A stretch of 64,000 nucleotides of DNA from Peribacillus deserti (GTDB lineage Bacteria > Bacillota > Bacilli > Bacillales > DSM-1321), in NCBI RefSeq assembly GCF_016909175.1, contig NZ_JAFBFI010000014.1:1-64000 (forward strand), given 5' to 3'. Both the position numbers and the translations under genes were made by a program. Below are positions 18,196 to 27,746 of this stretch, piece by piece (position 1 is the first letter of the stretch; every line of letters begins with the position of its first letter). The notes beneath the pieces were generated by a model. That model ran no database searches and was not told the origin of the DNA. It worked only from the letters and a program-made list of their open reading frames with translations.

Positions 18196-18522
18196 TTAAG
18201 ACTGTTGTTGGTTGTTTACTCGTTGCGCACTTTGAGCTTGTGCTTGAGCGTTTTGTTGTCTCACTTCTTGTGCATTAGTTTGACGCTCAGTTGCAAATTC
18301 AGTGCCGAATTGACCTTGAGAAGCAGAAGCACCCATACCTTGAGAAGCTTGCTGGTTTTGTCTTTTTACTTCAGCAACGTTTGTTTGACGCTCGCTTGCA
18401 AACTCAGTGCCGAATTGGCCTTGAGAAGCTTGAGCTCCCATACCTTGAGAAGCTTGAGCATTTTGTTGTTTAACTTTTTGAACGTTAGTTCCAGCTTGAG
18501 ATTGTCCGAAGTTGTTTGCCAT
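18196..18522 (-). CDS. sspE: Gamma-type small acid-soluble spore protein SspE
   Basis: Amino-acid reserve of the spore core, degraded at germination. The 108-residue product is Gln/Asn/Ala-rich and built of two repeats, each with a germination-protease site (TEFASE and TEFATE). The ATG at 18522 has GGAGGTGAT 5 bases upstream; the ATG at 18555 lies beyond the Shine-Dalgarno. The family is confined to Bacillus and relatives. No clear sigma-G promoter is seen in the 70 bp upstream. Confidence 0.95.
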   Translation of the reverse strand: MANNFGQSQAGTNVQKVKQQNAQASQGMGAQASQGQFGTEFASERQTNVAEVKRQNQQASQGMGASASQGQFGTEFATERQTNAQEVRQQNAQAQAQSAQRVNNQQQS

Positions 18523-18600
18523 GTTTATCACCTCCACGCTCATTAATGTAACCAAGATGCGCGAGGTATATCCTGTTTTTCCGAGTAAATTTTATCCAAT

Positions 18601-19353
<753 letters not shown>

Positions 19354-19435
19354 TTATCATCCTTTCAAAAGTTCCATGAATAATGGCCAGTTAATTTTTA
19401 AAAAATAATCCTATTAACTGATAGGAGGTAATAGT

Positions 19436-19609
19436 ATGTACATCGGCCGAGATATGACCGAGCTCTCCATGGTTCCTAAGACAGAATGGAAAGAAAGTGA
19501 ATTAGCTTATTTTCATCAGTCCCTGCAACAAATGGTACCTTATTTAAATTCAGAAGGACAAGCAATTCATAAGGAAATTGTTAAAGAAATGAAAACCGTG
19601 AGGGTTTAA
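19436..19609 (+). CDS. yfhS: YfhS-like small sporulation-associated protein
   Basis: A 57-residue protein beginning MYIGRDMTELSMVPK, a segment I recognise from Bacillus YfhS, whose gene is sporulation-expressed in B. subtilis. AGGAGGT lies 8 bases before the ATG. It is divergent from fabL and convergent with mutY. No catalytic motif is visible; the acidic-basic helical C-terminus suggests a structural or regulatory role, which is unknown. Confidence 0.8.
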   Translation: MYIGRDMTELSMVPKTEWKESELAYFHQSLQQMVPYLNSEGQAIHKEIVKEMKTVRV

Positions 19610-19684
19610 GCAGAGGTCAGGCTGATTATACTCACGGAACTCGAATTACTTTTGATTAAGAAAAAGTGCTGCAGGCTGTTAAGG

Positions 19685-20785
19685 TTATTTTTTTTCTAAG
19701 TAGGCCTTCCATATTTTCTGATGTGAAACAGGAAAAGCATAATGTTCGACTTCCGTTTCAGCAACCCATTTCATTTGCTGTGAAATCAACATATCCTCGG
19801 TTATCCCTTCAGCCGTACCGAGATACACATCCATTTTCCAAACAAGATGGGAAAAGATGTGCTCAATGCTTATGAGATGTTCGCCCAATTCCGGGATAAC
19901 GTGTATCTGTTCCTGAAATTGCTGCCGGAAAGACTCCCTTTTCGTTGTGAGAGAGGCATGATCCTCATAATTAGGAAATTCCCACAAGTCAGCAAGCAAA
20001 CCTTTAGCAGGTCTTTTTCTGATTAATATCTCTTGACGGCTATTGGTAATAACTGCGGCTGCAATGGGCACATCCCTGCTCCTTTTTTTAAGATTTTTCA
20101 CTGGGAGCTGGGATTGTACGCCTTCAGCATACGCTTCACAATGGTCTCGAACCGGACATAATAGACAGGCCGGAACACCAGGTGTACAGATCATGGCCCC
20201 TAATTCCATTAATGCCTGATTAAAGGCAGAAGTATGGTTATCATCGATTAATCTTCTAACGGCTTCTTCAAAAATTTTTCTTGTTTTTGGCTTGGCAATA
20301 TCCTCTTCTATCAGCAATATCCGCGACAGAACCCGCATAACATTGCCATCAACAGCCGGCTCCGGCCTTCCATAAGCGATACTTAAAATAGCTCCTGCAG
20401 TATAAGGGCCAACTCCTTTAAGTTTCGAAATCTCCTCAAGTGTATCTGGGACAATTCCATTATATTCTTGGGCAACTTCTCTCACTGCACTTTGGAGATT
20501 TTTTACCCTAGAATAGTAGCCAAGCCCCTCCCATGCCTTTAGTACCTTTTCTTCATCTGCGTCAGCTAAACTTTGGAGCGATGGAAACCATTCCATAAAC
20601 CGATTAAAATAGGGAATCACCGTATCCACCCTTGTTTGCTGGAGCATAATCTCTGATACCCAGACTTTATACGGGTCCTGATCCTTTCTCCAGGGCAGGT
20701 CTCTCTGCTCCATTTGAAACCAGGAAATTATGTCCTCGCGAAACTGTGGAATATTTATTTTTTCAAGTACATGCAAATTATTCAA
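19685..20785 (-). CDS. mutY: A/G-specific adenine glycosylase MutY
   Basis: Removes adenine opposite 8-oxoguanine. The 366-residue protein has the helix-hairpin-helix LKGVGPYTAGA, catalytic Asp in AVDGNVMRVLSR, and the [4Fe-4S] loop with spacing C-x6-C-x2-C-x5-C (CTPGVPACLLCPVRDHC). A NUDIX-like C-terminal domain for 8-oxoG recognition follows. The start is TTG at 20785 with GGAGG upstream. It corresponds to B. subtilis YfhQ. Confidence 0.95.
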   Translation of the reverse strand: MNNLHVLEKINIPQFREDIISWFQMEQRDLPWRKDQDPYKVWVSEIMLQQTRVDTVIPYFNRFMEWFPSLQSLADADEEKVLKAWEGLGYYSRVKNLQSAVREVAQEYNGIVPDTLEEISKLKGVGPYTAGAILSIAYGRPEPAVDGNVMRVLSRILLIEEDIAKPKTRKIFEEAVRRLIDDNHTSAFNQALMELGAMICTPGVPACLLCPVRDHCEAYAEGVQSQLPVKNLKKRSRDVPIAAAVITNSRQEILIRKRPAKGLLADLWEFPNYEDHASLTTKRESFRQQFQEQIHVIPELGEHLISIEHIFSHLVWKMDVYLGTAEGITEDMLISQQMKWVAETEVEHYAFPVSHQKIWKAYLEKK

Positions 20786-21045
20786 TTCATCTTTCCTCCA
20801 GGATGTTAACTTTTAGCTAGAAAGGGAATATATCAATATGATTTCAATCATTTTTAACAATTAATATTCATTTCGAATATGGTGTTATACCTTGTTTTTT
20901 CCGTTTTAGGTTCAACGTGGATAATTCAATTTCGAAACATACAAGATAGTAATAAAGATTAATGAATCAGATAAGGCTTCTTAACTTCATCATTACGAAT
21001 TGTACTGGCATTAAGAAGTAACAAGTATTGTAAGGAGGTGGCCTT

Positions 21046-22026
21046 TTGGATACAGGAACACATTTTGTCATGGGAATCGCCATTGGGGGCCTGGCAACAC
21101 TGGACCCTGCAATCGGAGAACATTCTATTACATCTCAGGCTGTTTTGTTCGGTACAATATTAGGCCAGCAGGCTCCTGATATTGATACCGTATTAAAACT
21201 GCGGAATAATGCGGTTTATATAAGAAATCATAGAGGCATAACCCATTCTATACCAGCAGTTCTTTTTTGGCCGCTGTTAATATCTGGTTTCCTCGCGCTT
21301 ATATTTCCCGATGTTAATTTTCTGCATTTATGGATGTGGACATTCTTTGCCGTTGCGCTTCATGTATTTGTTGATCTGTTTAATGCATATGGAACACAGG
21401 CGGTTCGGCCATTTTCATCAAAATGGGTAGCGTTCGGTATCATCAATACCTTTGATCCCGTTATTTTTGGAATTCATATAGCAGGCATCATTCTCTGGGG
21501 ATTCGGGCTTCAGCCAGGTATAACGTTTTTAACCATGTATTTTATAATAGTCATCTACTATGTCCTTAGGTTTATTGAACAGAGAAAAGTAAAGAACGCT
21601 GTTTTAAAAATCCTGCCAGATGCCAAAAAAATTATTATTTCACCTACTTTAAGATTTCATAGGTGGCGTATAGCCATACTTACCGAGAAACATTTCTATG
21701 TAGCTAAATCGCATAACCGGGCATTAACCATTCTAGACACCTTCGAGCGTATTCCTTTGCCTGACAGCAAAGTGCTGAATGCAGCAAAGCATGATAAAAA
21801 TCTATCAGCCTTTTTGTCCTTTTCACCTGTGTACCGCTTTGAAATAAAAGAAGGAAAGGACATCTCAGAGGTCCGTTTTATCGATTTAAGATACAGAAGC
21901 AATGGTTATTATCCCTTTGTCGCCGTCGTTCATCTTGACCGGGACTTAAATATTATTAATTCTTATACTGGATGGATTTTCAGCGAGGAAAAACTAAGAA
22001 AGAAATTGGATATTCTGCCGGGCTGA
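21046..22026 (+). CDS. yfhP: YfhP-like membrane-bound metal-dependent hydrolase family protein
   Basis: A 326-residue protein with an N-terminal His-rich part (DTGTHF, QAPDIDTVLKL, NHRGITHS) and four or so membrane segments (about 75-190), then a basic soluble C-terminal domain. The His/Asp pattern matches the YdjM/YfhP membrane-bound hydrolase family; the true substrate is unknown. TTG at 21046 is used with AAGGAGGTG upstream. Divergent from mutY. Confidence 0.85.
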   Translation: MDTGTHFVMGIAIGGLATLDPAIGEHSITSQAVLFGTILGQQAPDIDTVLKLRNNAVYIRNHRGITHSIPAVLFWPLLISGFLALIFPDVNFLHLWMWTFFAVALHVFVDLFNAYGTQAVRPFSSKWVAFGIINTFDPVIFGIHIAGIILWGFGLQPGITFLTMYFIIVIYYVLRFIEQRKVKNAVLKILPDAKKIIISPTLRFHRWRIAILTEKHFYVAKSHNRALTILDTFERIPLPDSKVLNAAKHDKNLSAFLSFSPVYRFEIKEGKDISEVRFIDLRYRSNGYYPFVAVVHLDRDLNIINSYTGWIFSEEKLRKKLDILPG

Positions 22027-22045
22027 AAGACAAACCATTATCGAA

Positions 22046-22083
22046 GAAAAGGTTGACTCAGGGAAACCAGAGTCAACCTTTTT
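22046..22083. terminator. Bidirectional terminator between yfhP and yfhJ
   Basis: Perfect 9-bp stem GGTTGACTC/GAGTCAACC with A run before and T run after, serving both converging genes. Confidence 0.9.
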
Positions 22084-22348
22084 AATGCACACTATCTTCT
22101 GAATCAAGTAAGTGCTTATATTTGGGATTATTAGCCATAAAATCGTGCAGGTTTTCTCCGTAGCTTTCAATGAATTGTCTTACATATTTCTCAGTCATCT
22201 CACTGCCCCGGTATTCATGTCCTGCTTTAGCATATGTGGCCTCAAAATCCTCCCAAAGCAATTCCACCCATGTTTTCGCTCTAGCGGAAGATAATTTTTG
22301 ATTCTTCTCAAGAAGCAGATTCGTAAGCACCTCGATATAATTATTCAT
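22082..22348 (-). CDS. yfhJ: YfhJ family protein (WVELL motif)
   Basis: An 88-residue soluble protein with the family-defining KTWVELLWEDFEATYAKAG segment (residues 25-43). Function unknown. Divergent from sspK. Its stop codon lies inside the shared terminator region. Confidence 0.85.
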   Translation of the reverse strand: MNNYIEVLTNLLLEKNQKLSSARAKTWVELLWEDFEATYAKAGHEYRGSEMTEKYVRQFIESYGENLHDFMANNPKYKHLLDSEDSVH

Positions 22349-22381
22349 ACATTATTACACCACCTGTTCCTTATTTTATTA

Positions 22382-22411
22382 AACATACTTCATTTTGATT
22401 AACTCATACTA
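22382..22411 (+). promoter_or_regulatory. Forespore (sigma-G/F type) promoter of sspK
   Basis: -35 AACATA (22382-22387), 17-bp spacer, -10 CATACTA (22405-22411). CATACTA is the textbook sigma-G -10. It lies 44 bp upstream of sspK, a forespore gene. Confidence 0.7.
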
Positions 22412-22454
22412 AGATTAGGCCAGCAGCATTGCAGCTAAGAAGGAGGACAAGTAT

Positions 22455-22607
22455 ATGAGCAATAAAGACAGAATCTTCCCGAGTGACGTCCATGGCAATG
22501 ATGCAGGACCAAGAGCAAAGGCTGAGTACGCCTCTAAACGTGCGGACGGAACCATTAATACTCATCCACAGGAACGTATGAAAGCTTCTTCTTTGAGAGC
22601 GCGTTAG
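22455..22607 (+). CDS. sspK: Small acid-soluble spore protein SspK
   Basis: A 50-residue minor SASP. The segment [17 protein letters not shown] followed by HPQERM is characteristic of SspK. GGAGGACAAGTAT precedes the ATG and a sigma-G-type promoter lies upstream. It is expected in the forespore core, with a role in spore structure that is not well defined. Confidence 0.92.
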   Translation: MSNKDRIFPSDVHGNDAGPRAKAEYASKRADGTINTHPQERMKASSLRAR

Positions 22608-22637
22608 AACTTTAACATTGACGGAGAGTGACTTTGT

Positions 22638-22781
22638 ATGAAAGGCTTTCATCATCGGCCGGCCCCATTTAAGCATCGCCATGGTCCAAGACATGCCAAG
22701 GCGAGAACTTTTGGCACTGAAAAGCTTCCACAAAATATTCCTGATCTTGATCCTATAACAGAGGGTACACTGAAAAGCTGA
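22638..22781 (+). CDS. Small basic His/Pro-rich protein, unknown
   Basis: A 47-codon frame with GGAGAGTG 7 bases before its ATG, 30 bp after sspK. The N-terminal half is rich in His, Arg and Pro (MKGFHHRPAPFKHRHGPRH); the C-terminal half is neutral to acidic. It is placed to be co-transcribed with sspK, so a spore role is plausible. I do not recognise the family; several tiny Bacillus spore proteins look like this. Confidence 0.65.
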   Translation: MKGFHHRPAPFKHRHGPRHAKARTFGTEKLPQNIPDLDPITEGTLKS

Positions 22782-22796
22782 CCCCTTCACTTTTTA

Positions 22797-22818
22797 AACC
22801 GGCTGTCTGGCCGGTTAT
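22797..22818. terminator. Hairpin between the sspK unit and yfhH
   Basis: 7-bp stem AACCGGC/GCCGGTT with a TGTCTG loop between converging genes; tails are only moderately T-rich. Confidence 0.55.
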
Positions 22819-23135
22819 TTAATTTCCTTCAACAGTGATATAGGAAGTGCTTCCTCTTGATTGCTCCCGCTTATGCGATATCCCCAGGCAAAAACCCCGT
22901 TTAAATATTGAATTTTAAAGTATTCACCGGGGGCACCCTCGATTTCATATAATTCGCCTGCCTTAAACTGTTCCGGATTTAACAGATAAGCTTTGGCCAT
23001 CGCCGCCTTCCGCTCTAGCACGGCATATTCATTTACCATACCCATCTGTTCAGCTTTTCTTGCTTTTTCACTAAGAGAATTTATTTCCTGCTGTAATTCA
23101 TATGCTGTTAATTGACTATATCTTTTTTCACTCAT
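22815..23135 (-). CDS. yfhH: YfhH family protein
   Basis: A 106-residue protein: N-terminal coiled coil (about 5-50) and a C-terminal small beta domain (FKAGELYEIEGAPGEYFK). It matches the Bacillus YfhH/DUF1811 family; function unknown. I use ATG 23135 (MSEKRYSQ) with AAGGGGAAC upstream rather than the earlier ATG at 23159. It is 31 bp downstream of recX on the same strand and probably co-transcribed. Confidence 0.82.
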   Translation of the reverse strand: MSEKRYSQLTAYELQQEINSLSEKARKAEQMGMVNEYAVLERKAAMAKAYLLNPEQFKAGELYEIEGAPGEYFKIQYLNGVFAWGYRISGSNQEEALPISLLKEIK

Positions 23136-23165
23136 AAGTTCCCCTTCTTTCAAGTGCATGGCTTA

Positions 23166-23984
23166 CTAATTTGAGATATCTTCTATTCCTTCATCCATGA
23201 ACCGGTCAATAAGTTCTGCGGAGAAACCTTTTCGGTATAAAGCCTGCTTCATCTTTTGCCGGTATTCATAACCTGAAAATTTCTGATATCTTCTATGGGC
23301 TTTCATCCCCTGAACAAGGATAGCGTCCCATTCATCGTCTGTATCTTTTTCAAATGAGATCCCTTTTACTGCTTCCTGGATAATATCAGAGGAAAATCCT
23401 TTTCTCATAAGAGCCATTTCAGTTTTTTGCTTAACTTCCCGCTCGGATGAATTTTTTCCCTGCTTAATCGTTTTTGCTGCTAACTTTCCTGCATTTTCAA
23501 CTTCTAATTCAAAAGAGTACTCCTTTAAGCCCGTATGAATGTCTTCTTCGGAGATGCCCTTTTCTTTCAGCTCTTTAAAAATAATTCCTTTGCCTTTTAT
23601 ACTGCTGTTCATTTGGGTGCGGACATAGGAAATTGCAAATTGGGTGTCATCTAAATAATCAAAACCATACAGCTTGTGGATGACTTCCTGGATAATATGT
23701 TCTCCATACTCCTTTTTCTTCAAAAGGTTCCTTATTTCCGTTTCGGTCCTCATTCGATGGGATAAATAATGAAGAGCATAATTCAACGCTTTCTGAATAT
23801 CCTCATGAAAACCGATTTCTATGAAATCAAACTCATTTATTTCTTTGCCTTTTTTTAAGTCAAATTTAATGAGGACATCTTCATCAACACTAAAAGCATA
23901 TTCCTCGCCTTTTCCTTTATCAATAAAAACATTAAAGCGATCCACTCGTTTTTTTTGAGCGGTTATTTTAGAGATTCGGGCCAT
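23166..23984 (-). CDS. recX: Recombination regulator RecX
   Basis: Modulates RecA filament stability. The 272-residue, all-helical protein has the three-helix repeats of RecX (for example ALHYLSHRMRTETEIRNLL and MRKGFSSDIIQEAV) and the length typical of Firmicutes. The ATG at 23984 is chosen because AGGGGGTG lies 6 bases upstream; the frame's first GTG is part of that Shine-Dalgarno. Divergent from yfhF. Confidence 0.92.
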   Translation of the reverse strand: MARISKITAQKKRVDRFNVFIDKGKGEEYAFSVDEDVLIKFDLKKGKEINEFDFIEIGFHEDIQKALNYALHYLSHRMRTETEIRNLLKKKEYGEHIIQEVIHKLYGFDYLDDTQFAISYVRTQMNSSIKGKGIIFKELKEKGISEEDIHTGLKEYSFELEVENAGKLAAKTIKQGKNSSEREVKQKTEMALMRKGFSSDIIQEAVKGISFEKDTDDEWDAILVQGMKAHRRYQKFSGYEYRQKMKQALYRKGFSAELIDRFMDEGIEDISN

Positions 23985-24069
23985 AGATAACACCCCCTGC
24001 TTTTAATGTACCATATTCTTAAAGGGTTTACTTCTTGAAAGCACGAATAAACAATCAGGAGGTTTTGAT

Positions 24070-24981
24070 ATGAACATTGTACTTGCCGGAGGGACGGGGT
24101 TCGTAGGTAAACAGCTGATCGGCTTACTGTTAAACCAAGGACATCAGCTTTATATACTTACAAGAAATCCGGAAAAATATAAAGAAGAAAAGTCGATAAA
24201 ATATATTGAATGGCTGACAAGCACCAGCCATCCAGAAAACAGCCTTCAGAATATTGACGCCATCATTAACCTGGCTGGGGAATCGTTAAATGCCAGAAGA
24301 TGGACTCCTAGGCAAAAAGATAAAATCATAGCCAGCCGGATTTCAACCACAAAGGAGATCAACCGCATCATCAGTCTACTAGACAGGAAACCCGAAGTTC
24401 TAATCAATGCAAGTGCAGTCGGCTTCTACGGAACTTCTCTAGATCGCACATTTGATGAAAATTCATTAGAAAGAGGCAGCGATTTTCTAGCAGAAACGGT
24501 TTATTTATGGGAATCTGAGGCGAAAAAGGCTGAATCACTTAAAGTGAGAACGGTTTTAGCCAGGTTCGGAGTTGTGTTAGGAAAGGAAGCTGGCGCCCTG
24601 CCAAGAATGCTTCTGCCTTATAAACTTTTTGCTGGCGGAAAAATCGGAAGCGGAAAACAGTGGATGTCCTGGATTCACGTTGAAGATGCTGCCCGGGCAC
24701 TTCTATTTCTGGTAACTAATCGAAACTTAAGCGGGCCGGTCAATCTTACATCACCCAGTCCAGTGCAAATGAGTGAATTTGGTAAAACAATAGGCAAAAC
24801 AATAAAAAGACCGCACTGGCTGCCCGTTCCAACTGCTGCCTTGAAGCTGGGATTAGGTGAAATGAGCATGCTGGTCCTTGAAGGGCAAAAGGTCATTCCC
24901 GGGAAATTGTTATCGAAAGGATTCTCTTACCGCTATCCTCAACTAACGGAAGCACTTAAAGATATCCTGATTAGGAATTAA
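24070..24981 (+). CDS. yfhF: TIGR01777-type epimerase YfhF
   Basis: Extended SDR-like Rossmann protein of 303 residues. N-terminal GGTGFVGKQL (7-16) binds the dinucleotide. NLAGESLNARRW and the DUF1731 C-terminal segment (PHWLPVPTAALKLGLGEMS) are hallmarks of this nucleoside-diphosphate-sugar epimerase-like family. Substrate unknown. AGGAGGT precedes the ATG. The order recX-yfhF-yfhE-yfhD agrees with B. subtilis. Confidence 0.88.
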   Translation: MNIVLAGGTGFVGKQLIGLLLNQGHQLYILTRNPEKYKEEKSIKYIEWLTSTSHPENSLQNIDAIINLAGESLNARRWTPRQKDKIIASRISTTKEINRIISLLDRKPEVLINASAVGFYGTSLDRTFDENSLERGSDFLAETVYLWESEAKKAESLKVRTVLARFGVVLGKEAGALPRMLLPYKLFAGGKIGSGKQWMSWIHVEDAARALLFLVTNRNLSGPVNLTSPSPVQMSEFGKTIGKTIKRPHWLPVPTAALKLGLGEMSMLVLEGQKVIPGKLLSKGFSYRYPQLTEALKDILIRN

Positions 24982-25043
24982 GAAGTATGATTTCCTCAAG
25001 ACAGGGAAAAATGGCTACTATCACTCGAAAGGAGATGGAATTT

Positions 25044-25154
25044 ATGGAAAAGAAGCGAAATGACAAACAAAAAAGCCATTTAACCAGTGCCCAGGAAGTC
25101 ACCTACAAAAGGGAATTTAAGAAAGCAGACCGTGCAGCGGGCTTTACTAAATAA
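25044..25154 (+). CDS. yfhE: YfhE family small protein
   Basis: A 36-residue basic protein, MEKKRNDKQKSHLTS followed by AQEVTYKREFKKADRA, which I recognise as YfhE. AAAGGAGAT lies 9 bases before the ATG at 25044. Function unknown; it sits between yfhF and yfhD. Confidence 0.8.
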   Translation: MEKKRNDKQKSHLTSAQEVTYKREFKKADRAAGFTK

Positions 25155-25253
25155 CCAGTCCTAATTACCATACATAAGGCAGGGCCTTAGGGAAAACTCT
25201 ATTAGGAGGAAGACAAAAGTCTTCCAAGCCCATCATTTGGAGGAGGCATTCTA

Positions 25254-25445
25254 ATGGCACGTTCCCGAGGTCGTAACCATAGCAGAAACAAGCAGAATTT
25301 ACCGCTGACACCAAAAGAACTGAAACATGACGGTATTGATGTAGAGTTTTCTGAAAGCTTAGCCGACACAGATGATCTTGAAGCTCAGGCTCGCTCCAAA
25401 GCAGCGGACCAGAGGGCAAAAGCAAGAAATATACGAAACAAATAA
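25254..25445 (+). CDS. yfhD: YfhD family small protein
   Basis: A 63-residue protein with a very basic N-terminus (MARSRGRNHSRNKQN), an acidic middle (DVEFSESLADTDDLEA) and a basic end, characteristic of YfhD. GGAGGAGG lies about 7 bases before the ATG. The leader carries a small perfect hairpin, GGAAGAC AAAA GTCTTCC. Function unknown. Confidence 0.85.
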   Translation: MARSRGRNHSRNKQNLPLTPKELKHDGIDVEFSESLADTDDLEAQARSKAADQRAKARNIRNK

Positions 25446-25447
25446 CG

Positions 25448-25483
25448 AAGAGCAGGGTGTATCCCCTGCTCTTTCAAGTTTTC
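25448..25483 (+). terminator. Terminator of yfhD
   Basis: Perfect 10-bp stem AAGAGCAGGG/CCCTGCTCTT with a TGTATC loop, then TTTC and a T-rich tail. Confidence 0.8.
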
Positions 25484-25533
25484 TTGGTTCCCTTTTTTAT
25501 AAAACAAGATAAGATTCTGAATTCTCTGCAATT

Positions 25534-25695
25534 TTATCCACAGGTATTTGTATAAATGTGGATATATTGAATAACCCCCTGGGGCTAAAGATTTATTTTA
25601 TAATGGTTATCCACAACTCCCAGACGCTCCCCTTTGTGGATAATGTGAATAACCTGTTGATTACTTTGATTTTCTTACAATGAATCTGTGGATAT
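25534..25695. promoter_or_regulatory. Cluster of six DnaA-box matches
   Basis: Three perfect TTATCCACA boxes: 25534-25542 (+), 25607-25615 (+), 25635-25643 (-). Three one-mismatch boxes: 25557-25565 (-), 25644-25652 (-) and 25687-25695 (-). All fall within 162 bp of a 317-bp gene-free stretch between convergent yfhD and aspartokinase. Extra-origin DnaA-box clusters are known in B. subtilis and control initiation by titrating DnaA; this is a candidate of that kind. No dnaA/dnaN genes are nearby, so it is not oriC. Confidence 0.75.
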
Positions 25696-25792
25696 GTAAG
25701 TGAATAACGCTAAGATATCAGCGCCTATTTTTACCCGTTCAACTGCAGATTCCCTATAGAAAGCGCTGGGTTCTCCCGGGTCGATAAACCCT

Positions 25793-27157
25793 CTAAACCG
25801 GGATAGATACAAAGAATTCTTCGTATAGTGATATTACTGCTCTTTTTTCATCCACTTCTTTTACACCAAACATCATGCTGACTTCTGATGAACCCTGGTT
25901 GATCATTTCAATATTAACACCTGACCCGGCTAGTGCCTTTGATGCACGGGCGGTCGTACCAACATTGTGCCTCATCCCTTCACCAACCACCATGATAAGG
26001 GCAAGATCTCTTTCAATCTTCACTTCATCAGCTTCCAGCTCATTAAATATTCTGCTTATAATCGCCTCTTCGATTTCTTTACCAAAACCATCCTCACGTA
26101 AAATAATAGAGATATCATCAATACCCGAAGGAGAGTGTTCATACGAAAGATTATAATCTTCCAGGATGTGGAGGAGCTTTCTCCCAAATCCGAGCTCCCG
26201 GTTCATCAAATACTTGCTCACATAAATGCTGCAGAATCCCTTTGCGCTGGCAATCCCGATGACAGGACCGTTTGTATTGGTTCGTGTATTCACAATTTTG
26301 GTACCTGGTGCAGATGGGTTGTTGGTATTCTTAATGTTAACAGGAATTCCTGCACGAAAGGCAGGTATTAATGCTTCATCATGGAGAACACTAAAACCGG
26401 CATAGGATAATTCTCTCATTTCTCGATAAGTCAGCTCTCGGATTTCTTTCGGATTTTTGACAACGAAAGGATTGGCCGAATAAACAGCATCCACATCTGT
26501 GAAGTTTTCATATAATTCCGCTTTTATTGCATTAGCAAGAATGGAGCCGGTAATATCCGAACCACTTCTTGAGAAAGTAAGGATCTGACCGTCTTTACTG
26601 TATCCAAAAAAACCAGGAAAAACGAGAATTCCGGATCGCTCTTTTAGAGAAGAAAGATTTTCGTAAGATTCAGGGAGAACCTGAGCATTTCCTGGCTGGT
26701 CAGTTACGAATAAGCCGGCTTCAAAGGGGTTAATATAGCAGGCTTCCTTTCCCTGCTCCTTAAAATATGCAGCTAAAAGCCTGGCATTATTGTCTTCTCC
26801 GCTTGCTTTTACTTCATCTATATATCTCTCTTCATTCTTGAAATCTTTCTGCAGTTTGGTTTTAATATCTGCTTTAATTTCACTGACTATATCCGTCCGG
26901 ATCCCCACTTCCTCAGCAATAGAGGAATATCTATTAACGACTTGTTCAAGCAGTCCTTCGTTAATCTCACGGTACTTGAGAAAATACTCTGCATTTTCAA
27001 TCAGTAAGTCCGTTACTTTTTTATCTGATTGGCTTCGTTTGCCGGGAGCAGATACAACCACTATTTTCCTTGCTGTGTCAGATAGTATAATCTGTAAAAC
27101 CTTTTTAAACTGTTCTCCTGATGCTAATGAACTCCCGCCGAACTTTACAACTTTCAT
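25793..27157 (-). CDS. yclM: Aspartate kinase (YclM/ThrD type, aspartokinase III)
   Basis: Phosphorylates aspartate, the first step to lysine, methionine and threonine. The 454-residue protein starts with KVVKFGGSSLA (kinase P-loop-like) and has two C-terminal ACT domains (about 300-450) for feedback control. Length and sequence fit the threonine-sensitive isoenzyme III rather than DapG or LysC. GGGAG precedes the ATG. I see no lysine riboswitch in the 200 bp upstream, consistent with that assignment. Confidence 0.9.
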   Translation of the reverse strand: MKVVKFGGSSLASGEQFKKVLQIILSDTARKIVVVSAPGKRSQSDKKVTDLLIENAEYFLKYREINEGLLEQVVNRYSSIAEEVGIRTDIVSEIKADIKTKLQKDFKNEERYIDEVKASGEDNNARLLAAYFKEQGKEACYINPFEAGLFVTDQPGNAQVLPESYENLSSLKERSGILVFPGFFGYSKDGQILTFSRSGSDITGSILANAIKAELYENFTDVDAVYSANPFVVKNPKEIRELTYREMRELSYAGFSVLHDEALIPAFRAGIPVNIKNTNNPSAPGTKIVNTRTNTNGPVIGIASAKGFCSIYVSKYLMNRELGFGRKLLHILEDYNLSYEHSPSGIDDISIILREDGFGKEIEEAIISRIFNELEADEVKIERDLALIMVVGEGMRHNVGTTARASKALAGSGVNIEMINQGSSEVSMMFGVKEVDEKRAVISLYEEFFVSIPV

Positions 27158-27366
27158 TTTTACAACTCCCGCCTCAAATATTCTGACAAATTAAACTTAA
27201 TTATAATCCTTTTAAGGGAAGAATCAAGAGTGAATCCGTTACAAGAAGGCAAATGTTTATTTCAAAAGGACAAAGCACGTAATATGCCAGTAATTAGGTG
27301 TTATTTCTTTTTCAAACAGGGTAAAGATAAAGACATAGAGAAAATTAAAAGTACAGGAGGAGAAAA

Positions 27367-27729
27367 ATGGTTATTGTCTATATAAGCCTGGCTGTTATAT
27401 TGCTATCTCTCGTATTTCTTGGGGTATATGCATTTAAAACTTTTAAATCCGTTAAACCGGCTATCAATTCTCTCTCAGAGACAGCTGCACGGCTTCAGCA
27501 GAAAACAGATACCATTAAGGTAGAATCTACTCAATTAACAGAAAACCAGCAGCAAATTATGACAGACATCCAAGTGAAAAAGGAAGCTGTTACATTAACG
27601 ATCGAGAATGCAAAACAAACACCAAAACCAATTATTCAGCTCTGGAAAAAGTTCAAACCAGCTGCTGAATCAAAGAACAAACAAAACAGTAAGACAAAAA
27701 AGCTGCTAGCAAGCTACGGGCGGGGATAA
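27367..27729 (+). CDS. DUF948-like membrane-anchored protein
   Basis: A 120-residue protein with one N-terminal membrane helix (about 2-24) followed by a coiled-coil region (about 30-85) and a basic tail. This layout matches DUF948 proteins such as YtxG and YoxC, of poorly known function. AGGAGGAG precedes the ATG. It ends at its own terminator. Confidence 0.7.
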   Translation: MVIVYISLAVILLSLVFLGVYAFKTFKSVKPAINSLSETAARLQQKTDTIKVESTQLTENQQQIMTDIQVKKEAVTLTIENAKQTPKPIIQLWKKFKPAAESKNKQNSKTKKLLASYGRG

Positions 27730-27746
27730 TTTCCCCGTTTTTTTTT
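27721..27746 (+). terminator. Intrinsic terminator of the DUF948 gene
   Basis: CGGGGA/TCCCCG stem followed by nine T; the stem begins inside the stop region. Confidence 0.85.

Noticed and set aside
18523-18600. Sigma-G promoter of sspE
   Set aside because: CATCTTG and CATTAAT occur, but neither has a proper -35 at 17-18 bp.
25476-25792. oriC because of many DnaA boxes
   Set aside because: No dnaA, dnaN, rpmH or gyr genes are near and no AT-rich unwinding element with DnaA-trios was recognised.
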